NCBI GenBank assembly: GCA_004555735.1
Contig: SFHH01000009.1
Span: 1 to 42,734, forward strand
DNA from: Acidaminococcus fermentans
GTDB taxonomy: Bacteria > Bacillota > Negativicutes > Acidaminococcales > Acidaminococcaceae
Length of the DNA stretch: 42,734 nt
Reading direction: 5' to 3'
Of the stretch, positions 29,599 through 38,734 are shown piece by piece. The notes below the pieces were generated by a model. The model saw nothing but the letters and a program-made list of their open reading frames with translations. It was not told where the DNA came from and ran no database searches. How positions within the stretch are numbered: the stretch's first letter is position 1; each line of letters starts with the position of its first letter. Both the position numbers and the translations under genes were made by a program.

Positions 29599-30006
29599 TC
29601 ACCCCCATTGACCGCTGATGTTGGCGTGCATCCCATAGCGGGATACCACCAGATATTGTTGCGCTCCTGCTTGCCGAAGCAGAATCACGACTTCCCCCAC
29701 GCTCAGCCCGTTGTGTACGGTGATAGTTTTCCGTCCCACATAGGCATGATTGTGGGACGCATACTGGGCTTCTCCGCTGCCCCCTGCCGCATTTTCCGTC
29801 TTGTGATTGACAGAAATATCGACTTGGTAATCCCTAACCATATCAGTGAGAATGAGGAAGTCAGAGGATATCACGTCTTTACTACTGATTCTCACAGATA
29901 ACGGGGAAACGCTTTCAACGGTCCCCAGGATATAGTCACAGGGCTTCATGTCTCCCACGTTCTGGGCGATCATCTCCTGCATAACTTGATAAAGTTTAGC
30001 GTTCAT
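29599..30006 (-). CDS. DUF2577 family baseplate protein (XkdR-like)
   Basis: A 135-residue protein. The beta-rich OB-type fold region LGTVESVSPLSVRIS and the tail VGEVVILLRQAGAQQYLVVSRYG match DUF2577, found between XkdQ and XkdS in PBSX-like phages. It probably belongs to the baseplate hub or spike. A GxGEAQYASHNHAYVG stretch is typical of its middle. Confidence 0.87.
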   Translation of the reverse strand: MNAKLYQVMQEMIAQNVGDMKPCDYILGTVESVSPLSVRISSKDVISSDFLILTDMVRDYQVDISVNHKTENAAGGSGEAQYASHNHAYVGRKTITVHNGLSVGEVVILLRQAGAQQYLVVSRYGMHANISGQWG

Positions 30007-30017
30007 CGAATCACCTC

Positions 30018-31607
30018 TTAAAAATGGGACGTCTTAATGATTTTGGTTGGCGTCATGCCATCCATTTCCCAATAGTTACTCCCGTTCACCACCATGTCAC
30101 GGCTGGAAGAGTTGCCCACATAACCGCCATTGCCATCGTAGATAACCACATGATCATCATCATCATAGACAATTACATCTCCTTCTTCGAGCTGGCTGGC
30201 GTTAAACGGTATCACATTGTTTCCGGCATCGCTTACCATTGTCGGGACTCTGGCTACACCATCCCTGCATTCCTGCGCCAGGAAGGGGCTGTAATAGCTT
30301 CCGACCTTACCGACAGCTTCGGCGCACCCTTCGGTGCCGTTCTCCATGGTTGCACCAACCCAAGCGTCAGCCCCCTGGGTAAGTCCTTCGTGGACCTGGC
30401 TAGTCTGACTGGAACCGGAAGAATATCCAGTTCCGAAGTCGCTACCGGAACCGAAAGCAGAGCCAGAACCAGAACCAGAAGAAGCAGTACCGGTATTGGC
30501 CCCGGAAGAATCGCCGGAAGAAGAATCCGATTTCCCGTTGAGGAAACTCCCAATTAGATCCAGATCCATCAAGTGGCAGTTGTTCGTGAACTTGTGCGTC
30601 ACGCTGTCCACGATCACTTGATACGCCTGCCCTTCCTTCTTTTCTTCCATGTCGTCCTCGCCAATGTTTACATTCAGCCAGGCCATGGAGCCGCCTCGGA
30701 TGCTCAAGTCACCAGCCTGGTCTTTCAGCCTGAAAGTGCGCCGGACGTGGTTCTTCATCTCTAGCAGCTTGTTGGCCAGGGCCTGGGGCGCAATGGTCAT
30801 ACCGGACGGATTCAGGCTTTCGTAATACTGCAATACCCCCCACTGTTTCCGGGTGGGGGATTTTTGATAGTCGGAATTGCTGGCAGGGGCATATATAACC
30901 TGGTGGCCATTCTGCCCACTGTCCAGATCCAACTTGATAAGGTTGGCAGTGTCTTTGTCGATGGTCCCGGTATAGTCGTAGTCACCAGCAGTTTCGCCGT
31001 CAAAGTAGAGATCAGTCTTGAGTTTGGATATCTCTTTTAACGTGAGTTTCCCGCAGTCGTCATAGATCACGTACATTTTGCCGGTCTGCATCAACGTGAT
31101 ATCCATGGCTGTCTGGCACATATCCATGATTGTTTCATCAGGGTCCCTGTGCTTCGGAATCACATAGCCGGTATCGTCCAGGTCGCCTACTTTCAGTTCG
31201 AAATCCTCTGCCAGTTCTCGAATTACTTGAGTGGCAGTACGTCCCACGTACTGGAAAGTGTCTTTGTTCAGCAGGTAGCGCATCTGATCATAGGCGGTGA
31301 CGTTCCACAAGTCATTCTTTGTTTTCTTCTTTTCGAAGATGAATCCGTGGAAAAACTGCTTCCCTTTCCAGGTCACATCGATGGTGTCGCCGTATCCCAT
31401 TTTTAAGACTTCATCCCGAACGACCTTGAAAGTCATTTTCCCAGGGGCACCCTTTCGATGCAGTTCTAGCCGCACATCATCCAGGACAGCCGGGACGAAA
31501 TATTCATCCGTCTTTTTTACATGAATGACCATAGTCAGCCCCTCGGTGTTCCCACCGGAGTAGTTGGCCACGCTGTTCGTATTGGGCTGTTGAGCTGCTT
31601 CCGTCAT
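30018..31607 (-). CDS. XkdQ-like baseplate hub protein fused to an NlpC/P60-like domain
   Basis: A 529-residue protein. Residues 1-357 match XkdQ (hub, gp27/gpD-like fold, with VLDDVRLELHRKGAPGKMTF and the SPTRKQWGVLQYYESLNP segment). A Ser/Gly-rich linker (about 360-405) leads to a C-terminal domain of about 120 residues resembling NlpC/P60 or CHAP peptidases: Cys428 (GTEGCAEAVGKV) and His486 (DHVVIYDG) are the candidate catalytic pair. This would let the tail hub cut peptide cross-links during DNA entry. The linker is short of fixed structure. The 4-nt overlap with the preceding gene is intact. Confidence 0.87.
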   Translation of the reverse strand: MTEAAQQPNTNSVANYSGGNTEGLTMVIHVKKTDEYFVPAVLDDVRLELHRKGAPGKMTFKVVRDEVLKMGYGDTIDVTWKGKQFFHGFIFEKKKTKNDLWNVTAYDQMRYLLNKDTFQYVGRTATQVIRELAEDFELKVGDLDDTGYVIPKHRDPDETIMDMCQTAMDITLMQTGKMYVIYDDCGKLTLKEISKLKTDLYFDGETAGDYDYTGTIDKDTANLIKLDLDSGQNGHQVIYAPASNSDYQKSPTRKQWGVLQYYESLNPSGMTIAPQALANKLLEMKNHVRRTFRLKDQAGDLSIRGGSMAWLNVNIGEDDMEEKKEGQAYQVIVDSVTHKFTNNCHLMDLDLIGSFLNGKSDSSSGDSSGANTGTASSGSGSGSAFGSGSDFGTGYSSGSSQTSQVHEGLTQGADAWVGATMENGTEGCAEAVGKVGSYYSPFLAQECRDGVARVPTMVSDAGNNVIPFNASQLEEGDVIVYDDDDHVVIYDGNGGYVGNSSSRDMVVNGSNYWEMDGMTPTKIIKTSHF

Positions 31608-32323
31608 AACTTCAACACCTTCCCTGCCATGGATTGGAGCGGATTGGTAACCAGGTTACTAGTTAGCACAGACCGCCAGTTGACTTTTCCACCGGTCAGC
31701 ATCTTCACGGCTTCGTAACAGGTCACGTTCTTGGTGATTTTGGCCAGTGAAGGGATATTTTTCCCAACGGTTGGCCGGTTGTCCTGTACCACCAGTTTTT
31801 CGTTCCCGTCCTTGTCCTTCTCCATCTTGGCTGTTTTTGTCCCGAAATAGCGGTACTCTTTCAGTTTTAAAGGCACCACAACGTCCGTTCCTTCGCTGTC
31901 AGCATCTTCCACGATGCTGTAATCTTCCAGAGTAACAGTCATGTTGGTTGAAAACAAAACGTTGAATCCCACCATTCGACAGACGATGAACTGAAAAGGC
32001 TCCTTGGACGTTTTCAGCGTTTCGAACTGATTAAGAAAATACTCAGCTTTCTTGTAGCCGAAAAAGTTATCGATTCCGGTCGCTCCGGCAATCAAAGAGT
32101 TAGCAAGGCCGCTCAACAGGCTTGTATCATAGTCAGCCCACGGGTAACGGTTGTTGGGAAGCCGGGCATCGAACTCAATCTCAGACAGGCCGGGGGCTTT
32201 TATCAGATTCGCCTCGCCCTCATTGATCAGATTGATCACCCGGTTCTTTCCATTGATTTTCAGTTCCATCCGGGCCGGTGGTACGGGCAATTGCACCATA
32301 CCCAAGTAAAAGTAATAGCTCAT
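31604..32323 (-). CDS. XkdP-like tail assembly protein
   Basis: A 239-residue protein. Residues 1-160 resemble the XkdP N-terminal domain (LPVPPARMELKINGKNRVINLINEGE, KAPGLSEIEFDARLP, SKEPFQFIVCR). Residues 195-239 may be a degenerate LysM-like part (ITKNVTCYEAVKMLTGG). In PBSX it lies between tape measure and hub, as here, and probably joins the tail tube to the hub. The stop overlaps the next ATG (ATGA). Confidence 0.85.
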   Translation of the reverse strand: MSYYFYLGMVQLPVPPARMELKINGKNRVINLINEGEANLIKAPGLSEIEFDARLPNNRYPWADYDTSLLSGLANSLIAGATGIDNFFGYKKAEYFLNQFETLKTSKEPFQFIVCRMVGFNVLFSTNMTVTLEDYSIVEDADSEGTDVVVPLKLKEYRYFGTKTAKMEKDKDGNEKLVVQDNRPTVGKNIPSLAKITKNVTCYEAVKMLTGGKVNWRSVLTSNLVTNPLQSMAGKVLKL

Positions 32324-34332
32324 GCGTGCACCTTCCTTGCCCCTGCGGCCATGCTCTGAAGCAGTCCCTGGCTCAGCACGTCCACCACACCATCAATATC
32401 CATTTCATTGCTGATATTGTTGGTCATGCCGCCCATCTCGATGGTAACGGAGGCTGTTGTGTACTTGTTGACTGCTTCTCGTTCGGCAATCTCTCGCAAA
32501 TACCGTAGATCTTCCTGGGCACTGTCCAGGGCATCAGCAGTGCGTTTTGCCGCATCAGCCCCTTTCCCGGTGTTCCCCGCAATATTCCCGGCCTGGTTTT
32601 CCAGCTTGGAAGGGTCGAAAGCAGGGGCACCAACTTCCGGCATGGAAATCTGTCCGATGCTTGCTCCCTGCTCATAGCCCCACTGGGCCGCACTGGTCAG
32701 ATCGCTGTACTCAATAGGATTGGCAATCCGGCCTGCTATTTCCCTTGTTTGCATGGTCCAGTCAACATGAGCAAATCCCCCAGCCTTCACTTTGTCGATG
32801 CCGGGAATTTTGTTGATCATGTCGATAATATTGTTGATGGCGGCGGCAACCAGTCCAACGATGCCGTTCCAGATATCCGCAAACAGGTTGTAAATAGCAT
32901 CCAGGGGATTGTTCCACACGCTGGCAAAGAAGTTGGCCACAGCTATGGCCATGTTGAGGAAAAACACCAGGATATTGCGGATGATTGCGAACGCCCAGGA
33001 AAAAGCACCCACCACAATACCGGTCGCAGAAATAGACGTCCCTGCGAAATGGTTGAAGGCCGCAACACCCAGATAAAGTGCCCCGACAATCAGCACGATC
33101 ACAGCCGGAATGATGAACAGGGGGCTGGCGAACATCGTAGCATTGAGCCCCATGAAAGCGGCTGTCAGTCCCTCAGTGGCGGCGGTCATGATGAAGATGG
33201 CAGCGGTATCGGCCACGCTTGCTGCGGCGTGCATCCCTGCGGCAACCGCAGCCGCAATGGTTCCAGAAGCCGCCCAGAGTGCATGGGCCGCAAATACCCC
33301 CAGGGCCGTAGCCGCCAGGATCAGCCCAGCACGGACTGCAAAAGAGTGTTGTTGGATAAACCTGGATGCCGCAGAAAAGGCACCTACCGCCATGTTAATC
33401 CCTCTGTTGATCAGGTCAACAACGTAATAGACAACCGGGGCAACGCTTGTAATTGCCTGTTTGATGCCACCCACAGCTGTCTTGATTGCAGGGCTATTGG
33501 CAATCCTGGACAGATACGAAATCACAGGTCCGAACGCCCTCATAGCCGTGTTCTTAATTTCGGTCATATGGTCCGCCCAGGTTTTGGGCATCTTCGCAAA
33601 TCGTTCTTCGATTTCATCTGCATTGTCCAGCACTGCCTTTTTGATGATGTCGGAAGTGATCGCCCCCTGGGTGGAAATGTCCTTCAGCTCGCCCCTGGTG
33701 ATGCCCATAGTCTTGGCGATCATATCTTGCAGGATAGGGGCGTTTTCGGTAATGGATCTGAATTCGTCCCCTTGCAGTCGACCAGATGCCAGGGCTTGCT
33801 GTAACTGCAATAGTGCAAACTTCTGGTTTTCAGCAGATGCCCCACCGATTACGAACAGCTTCTGAAGTCCTTCCACAAATCCAACGGTTTCACGGGGATC
33901 CGGAAAGGCATCCCTGGCATTGACAGACAAGCTGGCCACGGTATCAGCCATGGTCAGGTATTCCCCACGGGCTTTCTGGGCAGATTCGAAGATCATGTTG
34001 TTGAGGGCCACCACGTTTTCCTGGCTCCCAGCAATCATCTGTAACCTGGCATTCGTCCCGGCTACATGGTCAGCAAGCTCCACGACTCCCATAATCTGAT
34101 TCTTGACCATATCCAGCGCACCCGTAGCCACGTTCGCCAGGAAACTTCCTGCGAACACATTCTTCAAAGCGGAAAACCTGCCCACTGCATAGTCGGCAGA
34201 ATCAGACACAGATTGAGCCGCCTTCCCGATGCTCTGCATCCTGTTGGCATAGTTTTCAGCCGCACTTGCAATTCTTGCGAAAGTCGGGGAAACCCCGTCA
34301 ATCAGTTCGATGGTGTCTGTTATTTTGGCCAT
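32320..34332 (-). CDS. Tail tape measure protein
   Basis: A 670-residue protein. The N-terminal 300 residues match the tape-measure N-terminal domain (DTIELIDGVSPTFARIASAAENYANRM, then GEYLTMADTVASLSVNARDAF and LASGRLQGDEFRSITENAPIL). Several hydrophobic segments lie in the middle (about 340-470) and a helical region ends the protein. It sets tail length; at the usual 1.5 angstrom per residue it predicts a tail near 100 nm. The start follows GGAGG, 17 nt after the end of the frameshifted chaperone reading frame. Confidence 0.93.
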   Translation of the reverse strand: MAKITDTIELIDGVSPTFARIASAAENYANRMQSIGKAAQSVSDSADYAVGRFSALKNVFAGSFLANVATGALDMVKNQIMGVVELADHVAGTNARLQMIAGSQENVVALNNMIFESAQKARGEYLTMADTVASLSVNARDAFPDPRETVGFVEGLQKLFVIGGASAENQKFALLQLQQALASGRLQGDEFRSITENAPILQDMIAKTMGITRGELKDISTQGAITSDIIKKAVLDNADEIEERFAKMPKTWADHMTEIKNTAMRAFGPVISYLSRIANSPAIKTAVGGIKQAITSVAPVVYYVVDLINRGINMAVGAFSAASRFIQQHSFAVRAGLILAATALGVFAAHALWAASGTIAAAVAAGMHAAASVADTAAIFIMTAATEGLTAAFMGLNATMFASPLFIIPAVIVLIVGALYLGVAAFNHFAGTSISATGIVVGAFSWAFAIIRNILVFFLNMAIAVANFFASVWNNPLDAIYNLFADIWNGIVGLVAAAINNIIDMINKIPGIDKVKAGGFAHVDWTMQTREIAGRIANPIEYSDLTSAAQWGYEQGASIGQISMPEVGAPAFDPSKLENQAGNIAGNTGKGADAAKRTADALDSAQEDLRYLREIAEREAVNKYTTASVTIEMGGMTNNISNEMDIDGVVDVLSQGLLQSMAAGARKVHA

Positions 34333-34349
34333 TTTATACCTCCTTCCCC

Positions 34350-34957
34350 CTATTTTCCTTTCATCTTTTGCATTTCTGCTTTCTTGTTTTGTAGATAAAC
34401 GTCAACGAACGCATAGATTACTGCCTGTTCCCAGACGGGCAATTCGTAAAAGACGTGCGGCAGAATGTGCAGTTTGATGAACATCAGATACAGCACATTA
34501 GCGTCTACGTCATTGCCCTTTAAGAGTTTTTTACCGCAGTAATCTTTTCGTCCATTTCGGTGCTATATCCAGCCGCAGACTGTACAGCGTTTTCCAGGTC
34601 GACGATTTCGCCAGGGGTGAGCATAGCTTTCAGCAGGGCTTCGGCCCCGACCACGCCCCAGGAATCTTGCAGATCTGCATCATTCAGATCAGGGAACACA
34701 ATAGATTTCAGCGTCATTTCCATGGCCGCTTCTTCCGCATTGGTTCTCTTTTCTGCTGCCCCGGTCACCTTATTGGGGACGTTCTTGGTATTCCGTTTGG
34801 TGATTGCCTTGATTTCGTCGTATCCCAAGACACGCAGTTCCCACATGACGGGGTTGCCTTCTTCATCTTTGATTCGTTTGGACGCAGGGAAAAACACAGA
34901 TTTATTTTCTTCAACGGCATCCCGGTAGAATGCACGCATATTTTTTTCGTTAGCCAT
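34350..34957 (-). CDS. Tail assembly chaperone, -1 frameshifted long form
   Basis: Reading the short chaperone frame to A-AAA-AAC (34526-34532) and slipping back one base continues in the -1 frame for 58 codons (LLKGNDVDANVLYLMF...) to TAG at 34350-34352, giving 202 residues. The -1 frame has no start with a ribosome site, fills the otherwise empty space before the tape measure gene, and matches the gpG/gpGT arrangement of tailed phages, where the long form loads onto the tape measure. The heptamer is in the right phase. The efficiency is unknown. Confidence 0.8.
34520..34957 (-). CDS. Tail assembly chaperone, short form (XkdN-like)
   Basis: A 145-residue protein of the XkdN family (NMRAFYRDAVEENKSVFFPASKRI, VMWELRVLGYDEIKAITKRN, EMTLKSIVFPDLNDADLQDSWG). 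It occupies the gpG-like position between tube and tape measure. Ends KNS-TAA right after the slippery heptamer. The short form is the main product in related systems. Confidence 0.9.
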   Translation of the reverse strand: MANEKNMRAFYRDAVEENKSVFFPASKRIKDEEGNPVMWELRVLGYDEIKAITKRNTKNVPNKVTGAAEKRTNAEEAAMEMTLKSIVFPDLNDADLQDSWGVVGAEALLKAMLTPGEIVDLENAVQSAAGYSTEMDEKITAVKNS

Positions 34958-35017
34958 TCGTTATTCCTCCTCGGGAAAATCTATAAAGGAAAAGGCAGGG
35001 AAAACCCTGCCCTTCAA

Positions 35018-35500
35018 TCAAGCGTTCATGCCGTCCAGTTCGTTGAACTTCTGAGCGATACGGAAGCCCTCGAACGTGAACTTGATAGAGTCGGACAGCC
35101 AATCGCCGTCTACATCAAAATTTGCAATCGTACCAGAATCAATGTTGCAGTTCTGCAAAATAATGCTTCTTCTCCCAGCATCAGAAGTCGGGTCCTCGTT
35201 GACCACCTGCATATCGAAGTAGGTGTCCACGCCATTATCCACGAAGTTCTGGATCATCTCATCGAACAAGTTGGTGTTCTTATAGATTTCCAGCGTTCCG
35301 GAGCCTTTCGCAGAGTACGCCTTGTTGCCTTTCTGTACCCGGCCCAGGATGGACACTTCTTTCTTTTCTTTTTCGATAGTTGCTTCCAGCTTCTTGGCCT
35401 GGAAAAGCAAGTATCTTTTTCCGTTCACGGTGATATAAGCCGTGGCCAGCTTGGCGTTGATCACGTCCTTTGCCAGCATAGTTTTAATCGCATCCGGCAT
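35018..35500 (-). CDS. Tail tube protein (XkdM-like)
   Basis: A 160-residue protein matching the phage tail tube/XkdM family (VINAKLATAYITVNGKRYLLFQAKKLEATIEKEKKEV, then GKGSGTLEIYKN pattern). It forms the inner tube that carries DNA. It follows the sheath gene with a 13-nt gap, the usual order. Confidence 0.92.
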   Translation of the reverse strand: MPDAIKTMLAKDVINAKLATAYITVNGKRYLLFQAKKLEATIEKEKKEVSILGRVQKGNKAYSAKGSGTLEIYKNTNLFDEMIQNFVDNGVDTYFDMQVVNEDPTSDAGRRSIILQNCNIDSGTIANFDVDGDWLSDSIKFTFEGFRIAQKFNELDGMNA

Positions 35501-35513
35501 CTATTTCACCCCC

Positions 35514-36872
35514 TTACGCTACCACAACGGTGGCGTACAGCTTCTTCATGCTGACCACCGGCTGTTCCTGGAACGTCCACACAACGGAAGATTTATCATC
35601 CCCCTGCACGGGTTTCGCCAGATCGCTTTCCACGAATCCGGTAATTGCCCCGACTTTCTGGTACTGTTCCATGATATAGCACCCATCGGCCCACAGGCTG
35701 TCCCGACCATCATCGTTGTTCTGGGATTTACCCAGATACACCTTGTTGAATGCGTGCGCCAGGTCGATTGCAGTGTTGTCCAGTACTCTGATTACCTGAT
35801 TCAGTGCAAAGTCCTCGTTCTTCAACTTCGTAAACTCGGTGAAAGAGTTGATATCTTCCAGCACCCTTACGTCGCCGGTCACATCCCCATCAACAGGATC
35901 AGTAACAACGTGGAAGGTCAGCAGACCATCACGGATGGCCTGTTGCAGTTCGTACTGTTTCAGCTGGGTTTTGACGGTAAACTCGCCGTTGTAGATGGAG
36001 TTGGTCAGATCTGCATTGATAGCGCAGGACGCTTCCGCACCAGTCACCCAGTATGCCAGGGATCCCTTTTCCTTCCCGGAGTCGGTCACTTCGTTGGCCT
36101 TGTTGATATTGATTACACCTTCGTAGTTCGGGCTTTCTGCTCCGAACAGAACCACCTGGAACTTGCTCCCCTCATCGTCCCGAAGCCGCTTTACAAACGC
36201 CAGCAGAAGGGATTGAATCTTGGTATCGCTCCCGGCATAGCCCATGACGTTGAAGTAGTACGGCTCGATCAGATCCAGGTACTTCTGGTAATCCGCCGTG
36301 GTCACGGTTTCGCCGTTGGTTCCACCGGTCAGCTTAACTGCTGCCGCCACGGTCAGTTCCCCATCCTTTTTGAACACCACGTAATCGTTGTCCACCAGGT
36401 CAGCAGACGTTTTAACGCTCTGCTTGTCCACGGTTTTCAGGATCCCGTCAGTGGTCAGATAGGTGTAGACGACCTTGTTTCCGTCCGTATCCGGATCATC
36501 CTGCACGCCGATGGAAATATCGTTACCACGAGTACCGGCATATTTCGCAGTCCCCAGAGTGCAAGTCGCTTTAACACCGCCGCCGTTCAGCCGGTAGAAA
36601 TAACCGGTTTTCAGGTTGAGAAACAGATCCCGCAAACCTGCCAGCTTGTCGTTGCCATAGTCATAACCGAAAATCTTCTGGCATTCCGTTTGAAATTCGT
36701 CAGCTTCCACACGGAAAATCTGGTCACTGGGTCCCCAGTCCAGTTCGAGTGCCATAGTCCCAAAGCCACGGTCTGCAATCTCAGCGTTTGCCCTGACTTT
36801 GGACACGAAATTAATGTACGTGCCGGGCAGAACCTTGTTCTGGAACAGCCACGTACCACCACCAAGTGCCAT
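35514..36872 (-). CDS. Tail sheath protein (XkdK-like)
   Basis: A 452-residue contractile sheath protein. The N-terminus ALGGGTWLFQNKVLPGTYINF and the C-terminal AFNKVYLGKSQNNDDGRDSLWADGC region match the PBSX sheath family; the middle holds the protease-resistant beta domain (GTRGNDISIGVQDDPD). Its presence defines the phage as contractile-tailed. Confidence 0.94.
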   Translation of the reverse strand: MALGGGTWLFQNKVLPGTYINFVSKVRANAEIADRGFGTMALELDWGPSDQIFRVEADEFQTECQKIFGYDYGNDKLAGLRDLFLNLKTGYFYRLNGGGVKATCTLGTAKYAGTRGNDISIGVQDDPDTDGNKVVYTYLTTDGILKTVDKQSVKTSADLVDNDYVVFKKDGELTVAAAVKLTGGTNGETVTTADYQKYLDLIEPYYFNVMGYAGSDTKIQSLLLAFVKRLRDDEGSKFQVVLFGAESPNYEGVININKANEVTDSGKEKGSLAYWVTGAEASCAINADLTNSIYNGEFTVKTQLKQYELQQAIRDGLLTFHVVTDPVDGDVTGDVRVLEDINSFTEFTKLKNEDFALNQVIRVLDNTAIDLAHAFNKVYLGKSQNNDDGRDSLWADGCYIMEQYQKVGAITGFVESDLAKPVQGDDKSSVVWTFQEQPVVSMKKLYATVVVA

Positions 36873-36885
36873 TCGTCATTCCTCC

Positions 36886-37101
36886 TTATTCGTTAATATC
36901 TTTAGTCACCACATGGGCCTGGGCTTCCTGGATCATCTGATCCACCTGGCTTTCGGTGTACATCACTCCATCATCCAGGATTGCCCACAGCAGATTCACA
37001 TGGGGTGCGTATTTTTTAGATGCCAGGATGGTCTGTGCATCCATTTTCTTTTCAGCAACGGTTGCAGTCGCTTCCGCTTTTTCTTCGTCCATTTCGTTCA
37101 T
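36886..37101 (-). CDS. Small acidic phage protein between tail terminator and sheath
   Basis: A 71-residue acidic, helical protein (KHMDAQTILASKK-like core with LLWAILDDGVMYTESQVDQMIQ). ATG overlaps the preceding stop (ATGA at 37098-37101) and it ends 14 nt before the sheath ATG, so it is read as part of the tail operon. XkdJ occupies this place in PBSX, but the similarity is only positional. Function unknown. Confidence 0.78.
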   Translation of the reverse strand: MNEMDEEKAEATATVAEKKMDAQTILASKKYAPHVNLLWAILDDGVMYTESQVDQMIQEAQAHVVTKDINE

Positions 37102-37541
37102 CCTTTCGTATTGCCAGATACATCAAGATGTTCCATAACCTCGCCAGCCGGTTTAATCCTCCGGGTAAACGGGGCATAGGTCACGAATACGTGCAACACC
37201 CCATCAGTGATGCGATAGTGCAGGTCGCTTCCTCGCACCTTTGTCCCATCTTCCAGGGCAATGACTTCCAAGTCATACATAAGGGCTTCTGCCAGGTCGA
37301 TAACCTGCCCCCGAACATCGCTGATTTCCCCTCTCTCGTTGAGAATCATCCACACATCGAAGGTGGCTTCCTGCTGATACCGGTCCCCGACTACCAGCTT
37401 CATACTGGCATCGTCCAACAGCTTGATGCGCCAACACGGAAACTGCACGTTGTTCTTGATTTCGTCCACATAAACGGGATAAGCCCGGATGCTGTGCAGC
37501 TTCCGGGCCAGTCCATTGATTAATTCAGTTGTCACGATCAT
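37098..37541 (-). CDS. Tail terminator/completion protein family (DUF6838-like)
   Basis: A 147-residue protein with the features of the tail-terminator family (LINGLARKLHSI, NVQFPCWRIKLLDDAS, QQEATFDVWMIL). Such proteins cap the tail at the head end. Overlaps both neighbours by 4 nt. Confidence 0.82.
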   Translation of the reverse strand: MIVTTELINGLARKLHSIRAYPVYVDEIKNNVQFPCWRIKLLDDASMKLVVGDRYQQEATFDVWMILNERGEISDVRGQVIDLAEALMYDLEVIALEDGTKVRGSDLHYRITDGVLHVFVTYAPFTRRIKPAGEVMEHLDVSGNTKG

Positions 37542-38023
37542 TTAAACAGCCCCTTTTCTACGGCACGCAGATTGCGCTTAATGACCTTCGGAGAAGCCTC
37601 TCGGACAGCTTTCTGGGCTTTTTCGGTGATGTTCAACCCATCCACCCAGGATGCGACTAGGCTTTTTCCCAGCAGAGGAACATACCGCCCCGGCCTCTGC
37701 CTATGCCCGTCATTCACGTAGGACGCATAAGAAGCGGAGTTGAAAACCTGCTGGCTGTACCCCAGGGCTTTCTTTTCTACCTCTCCAACATCCCACGACC
37801 GGCGCATATGCTCAGATTTTGAACGGTAAACCTTTCCTGTTTTCGGGTCCTTACGCACAATCTTCTTGCCCACCGGAGTGTTCTTCTTTGCCGTTCTCAG
37901 ATACACCCCGGCAAGGGTGGCCACAGATTTTTCCATGGCCTTTTGCACTTCTCCGTCCCCCAGCTTGAGGGCGTTCTCGTAGATTTTTTGGCAACCTTTT
38001 AGCGAAACTCTCACTTTGGCCAT
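37538..38023 (-). CDS. HK97 gp10-like head-tail joining protein (XkdI-like)
   Basis: A 161-residue basic protein of the HK97 gp10 family: helical start (AKVRVSLKGCQKIYENALKLGDG), then GVYLRTAKKNTPVGKK and a C-terminal helix. The ASYASYVNDGHRQRPGRYVP segment is typical of the family. It is involved in head closure and tail joining. Confidence 0.88.
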   Translation of the reverse strand: MAKVRVSLKGCQKIYENALKLGDGEVQKAMEKSVATLAGVYLRTAKKNTPVGKKIVRKDPKTGKVYRSKSEHMRRSWDVGEVEKKALGYSQQVFNSASYASYVNDGHRQRPGRYVPLLGKSLVASWVDGLNITEKAQKAVREASPKVIKRNLRAVEKGLFK

Positions 38024-38385
38024 TAGTACACCTCACGAACGGTTAGGATCACCTCCTGGTGGCTCCCATACGAGGCAGGTAAAGAAGCCGCCTTATACCG
38101 CAGTGTCTTGCCCAGATGATTGACATCAATGTCAGCTCCCGGTGTCACTGCCACATCGGGAGATAAAAAGAGTTTCGTGGTTTGCTCCATCTTTGGAACT
38201 CCATCATTTTCAGTAGCCGGAAAGCTGGAATACGAAAGCCGACAGGGAACGGGATCTGTCTTGACCTCTTTCGTGGTCACGATTCCCGTATCCTCATCGG
38301 CTTCTGTTTCTTGCGTGATGATCACGGCGGTATCCTGGTAGAGATCTTCCAGGGCCGTCCTCACCACCGAAGGCGTCTGAAACAT
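38023..38385 (-). CDS. Head-tail joining protein (XkdH-like)
   Basis: A 120-residue beta-rich protein in the XkdH position (LEDLYQDTAVIITQETEADEDTGIVT, then a C-terminal VILTVREVY). It matches in size and position the small head-closure proteins of PBSX-like phages. Its start overlaps the end of the connector gene by 25 nt. Confidence 0.78.
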   Translation of the reverse strand: MFQTPSVVRTALEDLYQDTAVIITQETEADEDTGIVTTKEVKTDPVPCRLSYSSFPATENDGVPKMEQTTKLFLSPDVAVTPGADIDVNHLGKTLRYKAASLPASYGSHQEVILTVREVY

Positions 38386-38723
38386 GTAAGATCACGCTCC
38401 TCGGTCCATACAGCGATGAGAGAATCCAGACGTTCTTCCGGGGTGTTTCCACCCAGTTGAACCTCGGTATCCCCCTCTTTGATAGACGTTGCCACAGATA
38501 CCGATGCATCCCCCAATACAGCTGCTTTCCTGGTTTGCAGGAACTTCCCGGCCACCACTTTGTCCACCTCTTCCGCCAGTTCCTGGGGCATCTCGTTTAA
38601 GTTGCAGAAATTCAGCACGTGCCGGACCTCAGCCTTGTAGAGGATTTCCACCAGGGCAGCATCATCATCGGTGACTGTATAGCCTGTGGCCAAACTGATC
38701 AAAGACTTAATGTCATCGGTCAT
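38361..38723 (-). CDS. Head-tail connector protein (YqbG-like)
   Basis: A 120-residue helical protein (DDIKSLISLATGYTVTDDDAALVEILYKAEVRHVLNFCN) resembling the DNA-packaging connector family of PBSX/skin prophages, which binds below the portal. ATG 38723 follows AGGAGG. Confidence 0.85.
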   Translation of the reverse strand: MTDDIKSLISLATGYTVTDDDAALVEILYKAEVRHVLNFCNLNEMPQELAEEVDKVVAGKFLQTRKAAVLGDASVSVATSIKEGDTEVQLGGNTPEERLDSLIAVWTEERDLTCFRRLRW

Positions 38724-38734
38724 GGCCTAACCTC

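Noticed and set aside
34350-34519. Independent small gene before the tape measure
   Set aside because: The frame has an internal ATG but no ribosome site; the slippery heptamer in correct phase explains it better as a frameshift extension.
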